A stretch of DNA of 64,000 nt, taken from contig JAJEIE010000019.1 of the NCBI GenBank assembly GCA_022827625.1, positions 186,001 to 250,000 of the forward strand, in the 5' to 3' direction. The DNA comes from Candidatus Poribacteria bacterium. Its GTDB lineage: Bacteria > Poribacteria > WGA-4E > WGA-3G. The notes under the pieces were generated by a model, which made no database searches, was not told where the DNA came from, and worked only from the letters and a program-made list of their open reading frames with translations. The position numbers and the translations under genes are program-made. Positions 34,900 through 43,596 of this stretch are shown piece by piece (the first letter of the stretch is position 1; every line of letters starts with the position of its first letter).

Positions 34900-37800
34900 A
34901 TGACTAACAAAATAAAAAATTGGACAGCCGCGGCATTGTTGTTTCTGTTCCTATTACCGTTCGCCTCAGCCCAAATCACACCAAATATCTGGAAGAAATT
35001 TATCGGCGAACCAGTCCCCGTGGGAACACCGGACCTGATTGATTTTTCTTATGCTGGTTATAAAAATGGAACAGAAAGAATACCCGAAAATTTTGGATAT
35101 ACAGTGCATAATGTTACTCAGTATGGCGCAACGCCTGATGACGGCAAGTCTGACAGTGCTGGTATTAGAGCAGCACTTGATGCAGCTGCTGTAGGTAACA
35201 GTATTGTGTTTTTCCCATCCGGGCAATATGATGTTTTACTGAATAATGACGTAAAAGACCCGTTTGTCGTAAGAGGACATCATGTGATTATTCGTGGGAG
35301 TGGCGCGCAAGGTGCTGGCAGCGATGGAACAACTATTAAGATGCATAATGAACTGGTAATCGGTAGTGAAATGTTGTTTGTTACACCAGGTGCTGATTTT
35401 GATTGGGATACGAAAACAAGGGTTAATGGTGCATTTCCAAGTGGTGCAAAGTACTTTGATGTGAGGGACGCAACTCAACTTAGAGGCCACAAATTTATTG
35501 TAATAAGAGGGTTTAATCTGAGGGGTGAGGATTATGGTAAATATTCCTCACGACCCCTATCTGATTTACCTGAGTTGTATACTCGAATCCGTGACGGGAT
35601 TACACTTAGAGAATATCATGAGATTGATAGAATTGAAGGAAACCGGGTCCATCTAAAAGCGCCGCTTGTAACGCATCTAAGCCCCGGTATGCCTGTTCAT
35701 TGGGTTGATTTAGCGGAAGGTATAGGTTTTGAAGATTTACATATTGATGGGGGTTTTGATGAAGTCTATGAGCATTTAGTTCAAAGGGGACGTGGTGGCA
35801 TTTCATTATGGGAAACCGCACATTCATGGATTCGCCGTTGTCGGATTTCTAATGTTATTACTGCATTTTCAATTGGTCATTCTTACTGTGGTTCGGCGGT
35901 TAGCAATATAATTGATGGTAGATCTGGACATAATTTAGGGAATATATTTGGTTCAACATATTGCTTGAATGCTCTCTTAGAGGATTATACAGATAGAGGA
36001 ATGTGGCATGGTGCAGCTGTGTCGCATTATTCTGCTGGAAGTGTTACTTGGCATGTCCGGGGACCATTAGTCGGAGGCCCTGATACACATGGGGCACAGT
36101 CACGCCATTCGTTGTTCGATAATTGCGACAGCATCAGCCATCATACGAGTGGTGGGGGAGTAGAGAGTTTGCCACACCATCTGGATGGATACACACGCTG
36201 GAACAACACCGTCGCCGACAGCAGCACCTTTGACTTGTGGACACCCGGTGGATATGAGTTTGCAGTCACGCAAGGCAATCTAATCGGATACAAAACGCTG
36301 GGCGGTTCTCTCCCCCGCAACGCCTACTTTGAAGGATTCGGAACCCACGTCTCTCCTGATTCACTTTACGAGGCACAACTGGAACACCGACTCGGAGCAC
36401 TTCCCGCATGGGTAGAGGCTGCGAAAAAAGAACATAGAAAATTTTTTGAGAGCATTATCGTTGATGCAGGGCAACCTGACAAATCTTCCGATGCCCAAGA
36501 TAGCAAATTGGATCTCACACAAGGTGGCCCGAAAATAGAGGGAGCGTGGTTATGGGTATTGGTACCAGATGAACATCTTGACAGAACTACAGATTTGCTG
36601 GCGAAAGCAAGTGGCGGTGCTGTTACAGAGCAACACATCGCAATGACCGGTGCGTTACCAGGAGACACAGCTGGCGACTATATATGGACTTCTCTCAAAA
36701 TTTCCGACAGCGGTGGAGATAACATCACCGATATGACGAGACCGCTCGGCTGGAACGGAAACAACCGCGTCATTTATGGCTTCATCACCTTAGATTCCCC
36801 GCGAGAACAGAACACAAGAATGTTTGTTGGAAGTGATGACAGCGTAAAGGTTTGGCTCAATGGTGAACTGGTTCGTGAAGAGATCGTTGGACGGAGTGCC
36901 TCCGATTACCGCGGTTCTTTCCCAGTTACCCTAAAACAGGGGATAAATACCTTGTTGGTCGCTGTTGAAAACCGTACTGGAGGGTGGAGCGGATTTTTTG
37001 GATTTCGAGCAGATGCGGAATATACACCGCTCGCTTTTGCTCGTGTTGGGTATGCGCTTTCCAACGTCGAGATCTCTACAGGTGATGCGTTTAGGCTTGA
37101 TATCTACGCGGAAGATGTGACTGATTTAGTAGAATGGCAGTTTGACATCGCCTTTGACCCGACACGCCTCGAAGCACTTGAGATCCGCAAAGGCTATTTT
37201 CTGGAGTCGGAGGGTGTGACCTCTTTCGAGAAAGGCACAATTGATAATCGATCGGGGAAAATTACAGGTCTCGGTGAAGCAGTCCTCAATGGTAATTCCG
37301 TCAGTGGCACGGGTCTGCTGCTGTCGGTAACCTTTTCAGCAAAAACGGGTGGCGAGACACAACCGACGCTCCAGAACTTTCAACTCACTTCTGGCACGGG
37401 GCGAGCAATCTCTGCTGGACCCCATGAGGTTGCTCTTGTGGTGAAAGATGGGCTAATCTGGGATGTGAATGGTGATGGACACGTCAGTATTTTAGACTTG
37501 ATTCTTATTGCGCGAGATTTCGGAAGGATAGTACCTGTTTATTCGCGAACGGATGTCAATAGTGATGGCGTTATTACCATTCTGGATCTCATTCTCGTGG
37601 CACAACATCTTGGTGAAGCGATAGGAGCAGCATCACCTTCGATGCTTGCTACGGGCAATATTATAGAGAACCTTGATCCTGCGATGATTCAAGCGTGGAT
37701 AGAACTCGCGCAGATCGAAGACGACGGTTCTATCGCCTTCCAAGAGGGCATCGCTTACCTTCAAAGCATCTTAGCACTGCTTGTTCCTGAAGAGACTGCA

Positions 37801-38082
37801 TTGCTGCCCAACTATCCAAACCCCTTCAATCCAGAGACGTGGATCCCATATCAACTCTCCGAACCTGCGGAGGTTGTCTTGCGTATCTATACTGTCAATG
37901 GCGAGTTAGTTCGGACATTGGCATTGGGACATACACCTGCGGGTATCTATCAAAGCCGTAGTCGTGCGGTGTATTGGGATGGAAAAAATGATGTGGGTGA
38001 GGCTGTCGCGAGTGGTATCTATTTCTATACACTCACGGTAGGCGATTTTACAGCAACTCGGAAAATGCTCATTCGGAAGTAA
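34900..38082 (+). CDS. Secreted pectate-lyase-like protein with cohesin, dockerin and sorting module
   Basis: Extracellular protein of 1060 residues. A signal peptide (1-24, ending FASA) is followed by a parallel-beta-helix domain (about 65-520) with QYGATPDDGKSDSAGIRAALD, as in Pectate_lyase_3/polysaccharide lyases; a PA14- or sugar-binding-like sandwich (about 640-710, RMFVGSDDSVKVWLNGE); a cohesin-like domain (about 715-850); a dockerin with two calcium loops (WDVNGDGHVSILDLIL and TDVNSDGVITILDLIL, about 853-910); and a C-terminal sorting-like domain (LPNYPNPFNPETWIPYQL, ending TATRKMLIRK). It probably degrades or binds polysaccharide outside the cell. The first 1.1 kb are AT-richer than the rest. 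Confidence 0.85.
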   Translation: MTNKIKNWTAAALLFLFLLPFASAQITPNIWKKFIGEPVPVGTPDLIDFSYAGYKNGTERIPENFGYTVHNVTQYGATPDDGKSDSAGIRAALDAAAVGNSIVFFPSGQYDVLLNNDVKDPFVVRGHHVIIRGSGAQGAGSDGTTIKMHNELVIGSEMLFVTPGADFDWDTKTRVNGAFPSGAKYFDVRDATQLRGHKFIVIRGFNLRGEDYGKYSSRPLSDLPELYTRIRDGITLREYHEIDRIEGNRVHLKAPLVTHLSPGMPVHWVDLAEGIGFEDLHIDGGFDEVYEHLVQRGRGGISLWETAHSWIRRCRISNVITAFSIGHSYCGSAVSNIIDGRSGHNLGNIFGSTYCLNALLEDYTDRGMWHGAAVSHYSAGSVTWHVRGPLVGGPDTHGAQSRHSLFDNCDSISHHTSGGGVESLPHHLDGYTRWNNTVADSSTFDLWTPGGYEFAVTQGNLIGYKTLGGSLPRNAYFEGFGTHVSPDSLYEAQLEHRLGALPAWVEAAKKEHRKFFESIIVDAGQPDKSSDAQDSKLDLTQGGPKIEGAWLWVLVPDEHLDRTTDLLAKASGGAVTEQHIAMTGALPGDTAGDYIWTSLKISDSGGDNITDMTRPLGWNGNNRVIYGFITLDSPREQNTRMFVGSDDSVKVWLNGELVREEIVGRSASDYRGSFPVTLKQGINTLLVAVENRTGGWSGFFGFRADAEYTPLAFARVGYALSNVEISTGDAFRLDIYAEDVTDLVEWQFDIAFDPTRLEALEIRKGYFLESEGVTSFEKGTIDNRSGKITGLGEAVLNGNSVSGTGLLLSVTFSAKTGGETQPTLQNFQLTSGTGRAISAGPHEVALVVKDGLIWDVNGDGHVSILDLILIARDFGRIVPVYSRTDVNSDGVITILDLILVAQHLGEAIGAASPSMLATGNIIENLDPAMIQAWIELAQIEDDGSIAFQEGIAYLQSILALLVPEETALLPNYPNPFNPETWIPYQLSEPAEVVLRIYTVNGELVRTLALGHTPAGIYQSRSRAVYWDGKNDVGEAVASGIYFYTLTVGDFTATRKMLIRK

Positions 38083-38134
38083 GGAGGTCTTTAAGTTTCG
38101 GCTATGGAAGATTTTTACACACTTACGAAAATTC

Positions 38135-38163
38135 TTGCGTTTTGAGCCAATCTATGCTATCCT
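38135..38163 (+). promoter_or_regulatory. Extended -10 promoter of the second Uma2 gene
   Basis: TTGCGT (38135-38140) and TATCCT (38158-38163) with a 17-base spacer and TGC before the -10 box. The leader of about 130 bases contains the fossil sequence at 38197-38268. Confidence 0.5.
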
Positions 38164-38196
38164 ATAAAACATGGAAGTTAACCACCAAATAAGGCA

Positions 38197-38268
38197 GATG
38201 AGCCTGTTGCGAGTGGAATCTACTGCTATACACTCATAGTAGGTAATTTCACAGCAACACGAAATAAA
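38197..38268 (+). pseudogene. Remnant of a C-terminal sorting module
   Basis: In frame, these bases read DEPVASGIYCYTLIVGNFTATR, closely matching the last strands of the preceding 1060-residue protein (GEAVASGIYFYTLTVGDFTATR). The DNA identity is high. The copy has no reading frame of its own, no start and no upstream body, so it is a relic of a lost second gene of this family or of a recombination event. Confidence 0.7.
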
Positions 38269-38297
38269 TTTTCTATAGCAACTGAGGAGATAGCACG

Positions 38298-38963
38298 ATG
38301 CACCCAAGACTCCGTTCTGCCCCCACAGTCGTCTATCCCGAATCCGACGGTCAACCGATGGCAGAAACTCCGAGACATCAGCAAGTTATGATAGATTGTA
38401 TGGATATTCTGAGAAGACATTTCCGTAAGGTTCCCGAAGTGTATATTGGAGGGAACATGCTATTGTATTACGAAGAAGGCAACCCTCGGAAGTCTGTCTC
38501 CCCAGATGTGTTCATGGTTCGGGGGGTCTCGAAGAAAGAACTCCGCGTGTATAAGACGTGGGAACAGCATCCGACGCTTGATTTCGTATTGGAGGTTGCG
38601 AGTCCGAGCACAGTCAGAAAAGATTTAGGTGAGAAAAAGGAGCTTTACGCGAATGTGCTGAAAGTCAGAGAGTATTATATCTACGATCCCTATCATGAGG
38701 TAGAACCCTCGTTCATAGGGTTCCGTCTTGTGGGGGGTATGTATGAAGAAATAGGTTTTGTGGAAGGGAGGCTTCCATCTGAGACACTGGGCTTGGAGCT
38801 TGGTGAACATGAAGACACGTTGCGCCTGTATGACGCATTGAATGGTACGTGGTTGCCTACCTCTGATGAGCGGGCGGATGCAGCGGAGACTCGCGCAGCA
38901 GCAGCAGAAACCGAACTTGCTGAACTCCGAGCAACCCTTGAACGGCTGCAAACTTCTGAATAG
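38298..38963 (+). CDS. Uma2-family (DUF820) protein
   Basis: Protein of 221 residues with a Uma2 domain: VSPDVFMVRG, the acidic FVLEVASPSTVRKDLGEKKELYA strand-helix and VREYYIYDPYHE. A Glu/Ala/Leu coiled tail (about 190-221, DAAETRAAAAETELAELRA) resembles the tail of the other Uma2 gene at 19599-20483. GAGGAGA precedes the ATG by 7 bases. Expansion of this family is common in Cyanobacteria and in Poribacteria-like genomes; its in vivo activity is unknown. It converges with the helicase gene after 17 bases. Confidence 0.85.
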   Translation: MHPRLRSAPTVVYPESDGQPMAETPRHQQVMIDCMDILRRHFRKVPEVYIGGNMLLYYEEGNPRKSVSPDVFMVRGVSKKELRVYKTWEQHPTLDFVLEVASPSTVRKDLGEKKELYANVLKVREYYIYDPYHEVEPSFIGFRLVGGMYEEIGFVEGRLPSETLGLELGEHEDTLRLYDALNGTWLPTSDERADAAETRAAAAETELAELRATLERLQTSE

Positions 38964-38980
38964 TGTCCACTAACAGCGTG

Positions 38981-41900
38981 CTATCTCCTGCGTTGTGGAC
39001 TCCATTTAATCACATAATTAGATGGAATCTCTCGGACAAACATCGACGAGGCACGATCCCTATCCCCAAAACGGTATGTGACAGAACTGAGATAAAGCTG
39101 CGCTTGTGCACGGGTCATACCGACATAGAAAAGCCGACGTTCCTCTTCAAGCTCCGCTTCCGTAATATCCTGCCGCCACATCGGAAAACTCCCCTCCTCC
39201 ATACCAATGATGATGACGATCGGAAATTCTGTCCCTTTCGCTGCGTGCACCGTCATTAACGTCAGCTGCTCAGTTGTGTCGTCAAGTTCATCGACATTCG
39301 TGAGCAACTTCTGATAATCCAAGAAGTCAGTGAGCCTATTGGTATCACTCATCGATTCAAAATGAAGCACGGCGTTCATAAACTGAATACGCCGTTGCCG
39401 CCACGCAAGGTCTTCTGGAAACTCTGGCGCGGAGACCTCTTGTAATGCTTCCATATACGCCGCTGCCTGTTCCATCTCCGTTGCTTCAAGCGGAAAGCGA
39501 TCGGGTAGTTCAGGACCGTGCGTCTGCGTGAAACGTTTCGCAGCATTGAGTAACGCATCCGTCTCGGTTAAGGTGTCCTCGGTAGGAGCAACTTCTGATG
39601 GCGATGCCTCGGCTTTGGCGAGGATACCGATACCGACGAGTGGCAGAAGTTCAGCCAGAGATTTCACCTCGCGCTTGTAAGCATCAATTTTGATGAGTTC
39701 TTTAAAGATTTCTCGATTGACCGTAACATCTTCCAAGGCACCGTGTAGACGACCGTGTTCGATGCCAAATTTTTCGGCAAGTGCACCCATACTACACCGT
39801 TGTCGTGGGAACAGCCTTCGCGCCGTGGCAAGCGTGTCATAATGCGGGGCAGACAAATCCCGCCTCAAATACCGTCTGAGGTCCCGCGCCAGGATTGGAT
39901 TATCGTATCCCGCGACGTTGTGTCCAATCAATATCCGATCTTGGATGAACCCCATGAGTTCCGGCAAAACCAGTTCAATCCCTGGTGAATCTTTGACGGT
40001 TTCTGCGTCGATTCTATGAATGCGCGTGGCGGCACGTGGAATACGGCCACCGGGCGGCTTTACCAATCGATAAAACCGCTCGATCTCATCTCCTATGACA
40101 CTGAGTCGTTGTGCGGCGATCTCAACAATCTCTGCTGTTTTCGGATTGATGCCGGTCGTTTCCAGATCGTAAACGACCATATCCGCCATGTTAGGACTTT
40201 CAAAGCGGTTAATAAGCCGTTGGCAGAGTTTGAGTGCCGTGATGCTCCGAGCCCCCTCGACTCCAAGATGAATCGCATCTGTATTTATTGTATCCGCTGT
40301 TCCAATCAGAACTGTCCGCGCGTCTCTCCCACTTTCTCCGATTTCGGCAAAATCGCCGATGAGCATGTAGACGCCATTTGCTATTTGTGTTACATCGTTT
40401 TCATCAGGCGGTAAAAATTGAAGTTGCGCTGTGTGATCCAGATAGGTTTCAAGCGTCTGGTGGATAATGTGTGCCGCGCAGTATTCGTCGATCCCATGGC
40501 AGGCAATAATCTGAATCGGTTCATCGAGGTCGAGGGCACTATAGAGAACATCTTGCGCCGTTGCGAGATTCGACGGTTCAGGTTGTCTTTCGATGACCTC
40601 TAATTCTTCGGCGCGGTAGGGAGAGCGAGACTGTTCCAAAGTGTCAAAGAGATTTTGGATGATTTTATCAACCTGTTCGCCTCTAATTTCGGTCGATAGA
40701 TGCTCAAGTTGGGTCCAGAATTGGCGGACATTTTGGCGTGTCAGAGGTCCAACATCCTGTGGATATGCCTCGATATTTTTCAGGAGTTCGATAAACTCAA
40801 TGTGTTCACGCTGTGCGAGCCACTTAAGGCGCACCCATGTCAAATCGTCAATACAGGTCTCAGGAAAATTGAGCGCACGTTCCAAATCTTGTGGAAGTTG
40901 CCACTGGATAAAACGGAGATACGCGAGAATGCTCTGACTGTTTCCCTCTCCAAAGGAATTCATCGGCTGAACTCTCTGAAATTTGATGTCTGCGCGTAGG
41001 AGCTGCTCAGCCAAAACGTCTGCGAGTCTATGCGTTCGATAAAAGATTGCTATATCACGGTAAGAGTAGTTGCGTTGGGTTACCAAGTTCTCGATAACGT
41101 TGATGATACCGAGTGCTTCTGCTACAGGTGTATCGAAAGTATAATGGAAAATGTCGCGTCCAACATCTTTATGGGTTCTGAGGGTATGCTGTTTTTGTCG
41201 TTCTGTGTTTCTGGAGATGACCTCCTCTGCGGCGCGCAAAATCTTCTCACTACACCGGTAGTGATCGTCCAGTGTGAGGGTCTCTGGGTTAAAGTCGGTT
41301 CTGAAATCCTCAATATACTGTGGATTCGACCCACGCCAACTGTAGATCGCCTGATCTTCGTCAGCGACTACCATCAGGTTCCCTTCCGGTGGTGGGCAGA
41401 GCAATTGGAGTAAACGATACTGCGCGTTGTTCACATCGTGGTATTCGTCAACAAGGACATAGGAGAGTTCCTTACGGTAGGTTGCTCGGACCTCTTCTAC
41501 CCGTTCAAGCAGTTCGACGGTTTTCACAAGGAGGTCATCGAAATCGAGGGCATCGTATGCGTCGAGTTTATCCTGATAGCTTTGTAGTACACTTCGGGTG
41601 TTTTCAATAGTCCCGGATTCATAAATATCCAGTGTATCTGCTGTATCGACAGGATTCTGTAATTTACATTTGGCATTGCTGATGATGTTGCGCAGCAGCC
41701 ATACTGGGTAGTCGTCAGGATTAAGGCTTAACTCACGGACGCTTTCTGTTAGAATCTCGTCTTGGAACTCTTGGTCGAAGATGGTGAAGTTTTCGCTCAG
41801 TCCGATCTGTGTCGCATGTTTTCGGAGCACCTTGACGCAAAATGCATGAAAGGTACAAGCCTTAACACTGGATCCGTGCGGTTCACCGATTTCACGATTG

Positions 41901-42112
41901 ATGCGTTCCTGCATCTCTTCCGCTGCCTTATTGGTAAAGGTAATCGCAAGGATGTTCTCTGGCTTTATCCCGTGTTCACGAATCAGGTAGGCAATGCGGT
42001 GCGTAATGACTTTTGTTTTTCCAGTGCCGGGACCTGCGATGACAAGAAGCGGACCATCTTTATGTGTTACCGTTTTTCTCTGTTTCTCGTTTAATTCATC
42101 AAGGATGTTCAT
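38981..42112 (-). CDS. UvrD/PcrA-type helicase with internal DEDDh exonuclease domain
   Basis: Protein of 1043 residues. The superfamily 1 helicase has Walker A AGPGTGKT (about 26-33), motif II VLVDEYHD (about 219-226), motif III DEDQAIYSWRG, and, far downstream, motif V MTVHAAKGTEFPIV and motif VI RRLFYVGMTRAQ (about 955-1020). Between them an exonuclease domain lies at about 642-810: VVYDLETTGI (D-x-E), LIGHNVAGYDN and HGALEDVTVN, the H-x4-D of DnaQ-like DEDDh nucleases. A further stretch at about 530-640 (ACHGIDEYCAAHI...) has a DHH-like first strand but is not secure. The fusion suggests unwinding coupled to 3'-5' trimming in repair. Confidence 0.88.
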   Translation of the reverse strand: MNILDELNEKQRKTVTHKDGPLLVIAGPGTGKTKVITHRIAYLIREHGIKPENILAITFTNKAAEEMQERINREIGEPHGSSVKACTFHAFCVKVLRKHATQIGLSENFTIFDQEFQDEILTESVRELSLNPDDYPVWLLRNIISNAKCKLQNPVDTADTLDIYESGTIENTRSVLQSYQDKLDAYDALDFDDLLVKTVELLERVEEVRATYRKELSYVLVDEYHDVNNAQYRLLQLLCPPPEGNLMVVADEDQAIYSWRGSNPQYIEDFRTDFNPETLTLDDHYRCSEKILRAAEEVISRNTERQKQHTLRTHKDVGRDIFHYTFDTPVAEALGIINVIENLVTQRNYSYRDIAIFYRTHRLADVLAEQLLRADIKFQRVQPMNSFGEGNSQSILAYLRFIQWQLPQDLERALNFPETCIDDLTWVRLKWLAQREHIEFIELLKNIEAYPQDVGPLTRQNVRQFWTQLEHLSTEIRGEQVDKIIQNLFDTLEQSRSPYRAEELEVIERQPEPSNLATAQDVLYSALDLDEPIQIIACHGIDEYCAAHIIHQTLETYLDHTAQLQFLPPDENDVTQIANGVYMLIGDFAEIGESGRDARTVLIGTADTINTDAIHLGVEGARSITALKLCQRLINRFESPNMADMVVYDLETTGINPKTAEIVEIAAQRLSVIGDEIERFYRLVKPPGGRIPRAATRIHRIDAETVKDSPGIELVLPELMGFIQDRILIGHNVAGYDNPILARDLRRYLRRDLSAPHYDTLATARRLFPRQRCSMGALAEKFGIEHGRLHGALEDVTVNREIFKELIKIDAYKREVKSLAELLPLVGIGILAKAEASPSEVAPTEDTLTETDALLNAAKRFTQTHGPELPDRFPLEATEMEQAAAYMEALQEVSAPEFPEDLAWRQRRIQFMNAVLHFESMSDTNRLTDFLDYQKLLTNVDELDDTTEQLTLMTVHAAKGTEFPIVIIIGMEEGSFPMWRQDITEAELEEERRLFYVGMTRAQAQLYLSSVTYRFGDRDRASSMFVREIPSNYVIKWSPQRRR

Positions 42113-42350
42113 CGGATTTCCTCCGGTGCCTGCTATCGGAAGGGGGACGTATTATTTTTTGTATTTCGTGCAATGTCGTGTTTAATGCTGAGGTTATAAT
42201 GCCCGTATGGCACTTTGCCACTAATATCGGACCTATGTTATTATACCTTATTTGAGGCGAAAAATCAATACATTTCTTCCGTGAATTATACGTAATTTGG
42301 TATATACTATTTAGAGAAATACAACTCATTTTAACTTAGTAAGGAGAGAA

Positions 42351-43385
42351 ATGAAATACTTGAATCTGTCGAAAAACGTAGCCTTTTTAGGCATGCTAAT
42401 CTTTTTAGTTTCTATCTGTGGCTGTGAGTACGCCCGGGATATGCTGCCTACGGATCCGGGGGAAGCAGTGGACCCCGCGCCGGTTCGGGTGAGTTTTGTC
42501 TATCCGGGTGATTGCCTTGGTGATTTTTCTTATTGCGATATTCTTTACAACGGTGCACAGAAGGCTAAGATGGACCCCGGCGTTGAGGTAACTGAGATGG
42601 TGAGCAGTGCTGAGACATGGGATATGCAGTTACAAGCCGCTGCTGGGAGTTCAGGCTTGGTCATCACCGCCGGTTATCAGATGGCAGCACCCGTTTCACG
42701 CGTGGCGCCCGAGTTTCCGGAAGTTATGTTTGTTATTTTTGATGCAGCGGTGGATCTTCCGAATGTCGCCTCTTTTGCGCACAGGGTGAACGAAGGCACT
42801 TTTTTACTTGGGGCGATTGCTGGATTAAAAACAAAGACGGGGAAAGTCGGTTATCTCGGTGGGGCGAATGTGCCCTTATTACACGAATTTGAAGCCGGTT
42901 ACGTCGCTGGTGTCAAAGCCGTCAATCCGGACGCAGAGATTATCAGGGGTTATGTCGCTAATAATGAGCAAGGCTTCTACCAACCCGAGGTCGGCAAGAC
43001 GATCGCCTTAACCCAATATGGGCTCGGTGTCGATGTCATCTATGCGATGGCAGACCAGTCTGGGTTCGGTGCTGTTGAAGCAGCGAAACTCGCCGAAGGT
43101 AGGTATGTGATATGGAATTACATTGATATTACCGATATGGCACCCGGTATTGTCTTAACAGGACTGCGCGTAGGGATTGACGAGTCGGCTTACAACGTTG
43201 TCAAAGAATTTGCAGCTAGGAATTTCATGGCAGGTATGCGTTCGCTGGGTCTTGCCGAAGACAATGTTGGCTATATCCTCGGTGAAGGCAATATGGATAT
43301 GCTTTCTGGTGAACTTCTTCAGAAAGTCGAGGCACTCAAGGCGAGTATCATTGCCGGTGAGATTACTGTTCCGGCGGTTCCGTAA
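42351..43385 (+). CDS. BMP-family substrate-binding lipoprotein
   Basis: Lipoprotein of 344 residues with a hydrophobic signal and cysteines at about residues 23 and 25; the second is the likely lipidation site (ICGC). The mature part follows the BMP/PnrA family layout: VRVSFVYPGD, a repeated GL-VITAGYQM strand, FVIFDAAVDLPNVASFAHRVNEGTFLLGAIAGL, KVGYLGG and DVIYAMADQSGFGAVEAA. Such proteins bind purine nucleosides or similar ligands for ABC import or sense them. No ABC permease or ATPase stands beside it. A G-rich AAGGAGAG site precedes the ATG. Confidence 0.88.
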   Translation: MKYLNLSKNVAFLGMLIFLVSICGCEYARDMLPTDPGEAVDPAPVRVSFVYPGDCLGDFSYCDILYNGAQKAKMDPGVEVTEMVSSAETWDMQLQAAAGSSGLVITAGYQMAAPVSRVAPEFPEVMFVIFDAAVDLPNVASFAHRVNEGTFLLGAIAGLKTKTGKVGYLGGANVPLLHEFEAGYVAGVKAVNPDAEIIRGYVANNEQGFYQPEVGKTIALTQYGLGVDVIYAMADQSGFGAVEAAKLAEGRYVIWNYIDITDMAPGIVLTGLRVGIDESAYNVVKEFAARNFMAGMRSLGLAEDNVGYILGEGNMDMLSGELLQKVEALKASIIAGEITVPAVP

Positions 43386-43424
43386 CCTCATCAGTCGCAC
43401 AGTCAATTTCCCTTGAAATAGGTA

Positions 43425-43445
43425 GGTGCGGTTTCTAACCGCACC
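43425..43445 (+). terminator. Terminator-like hairpin after the BMP gene
   Basis: GGTGCGGTT (43425-43433) and AACCGCACC (43437-43445) form a perfect 9-base stem with a 3-base loop, followed by GCTTTCGTTTT. A near-identical palindrome occurs at 56942-56963, so it is also a dispersed repeat. The rest of the gap to 43596 shows nothing else. Confidence 0.55.
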
Positions 43446-43596
43446 GCTTTCGTTTTATATCCTTGCTTTTCCAGTCCCCATCCGTTACATCCTTAACAGG
43501 ATTCCCCAACCTCACCAACATGCCACGTTGAGCCCGGTTCTTGGACTTTGTTTTTCTACTATTTAACCTTTAAGAAACGCACGGATGAACTTTCTC

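Noticed and set aside
38197-38420. A separate small gene behind the promoter at 38135
   Set aside because: The matching strands of the sorting module have no start and the frame is not supported; it is better explained as a remnant.
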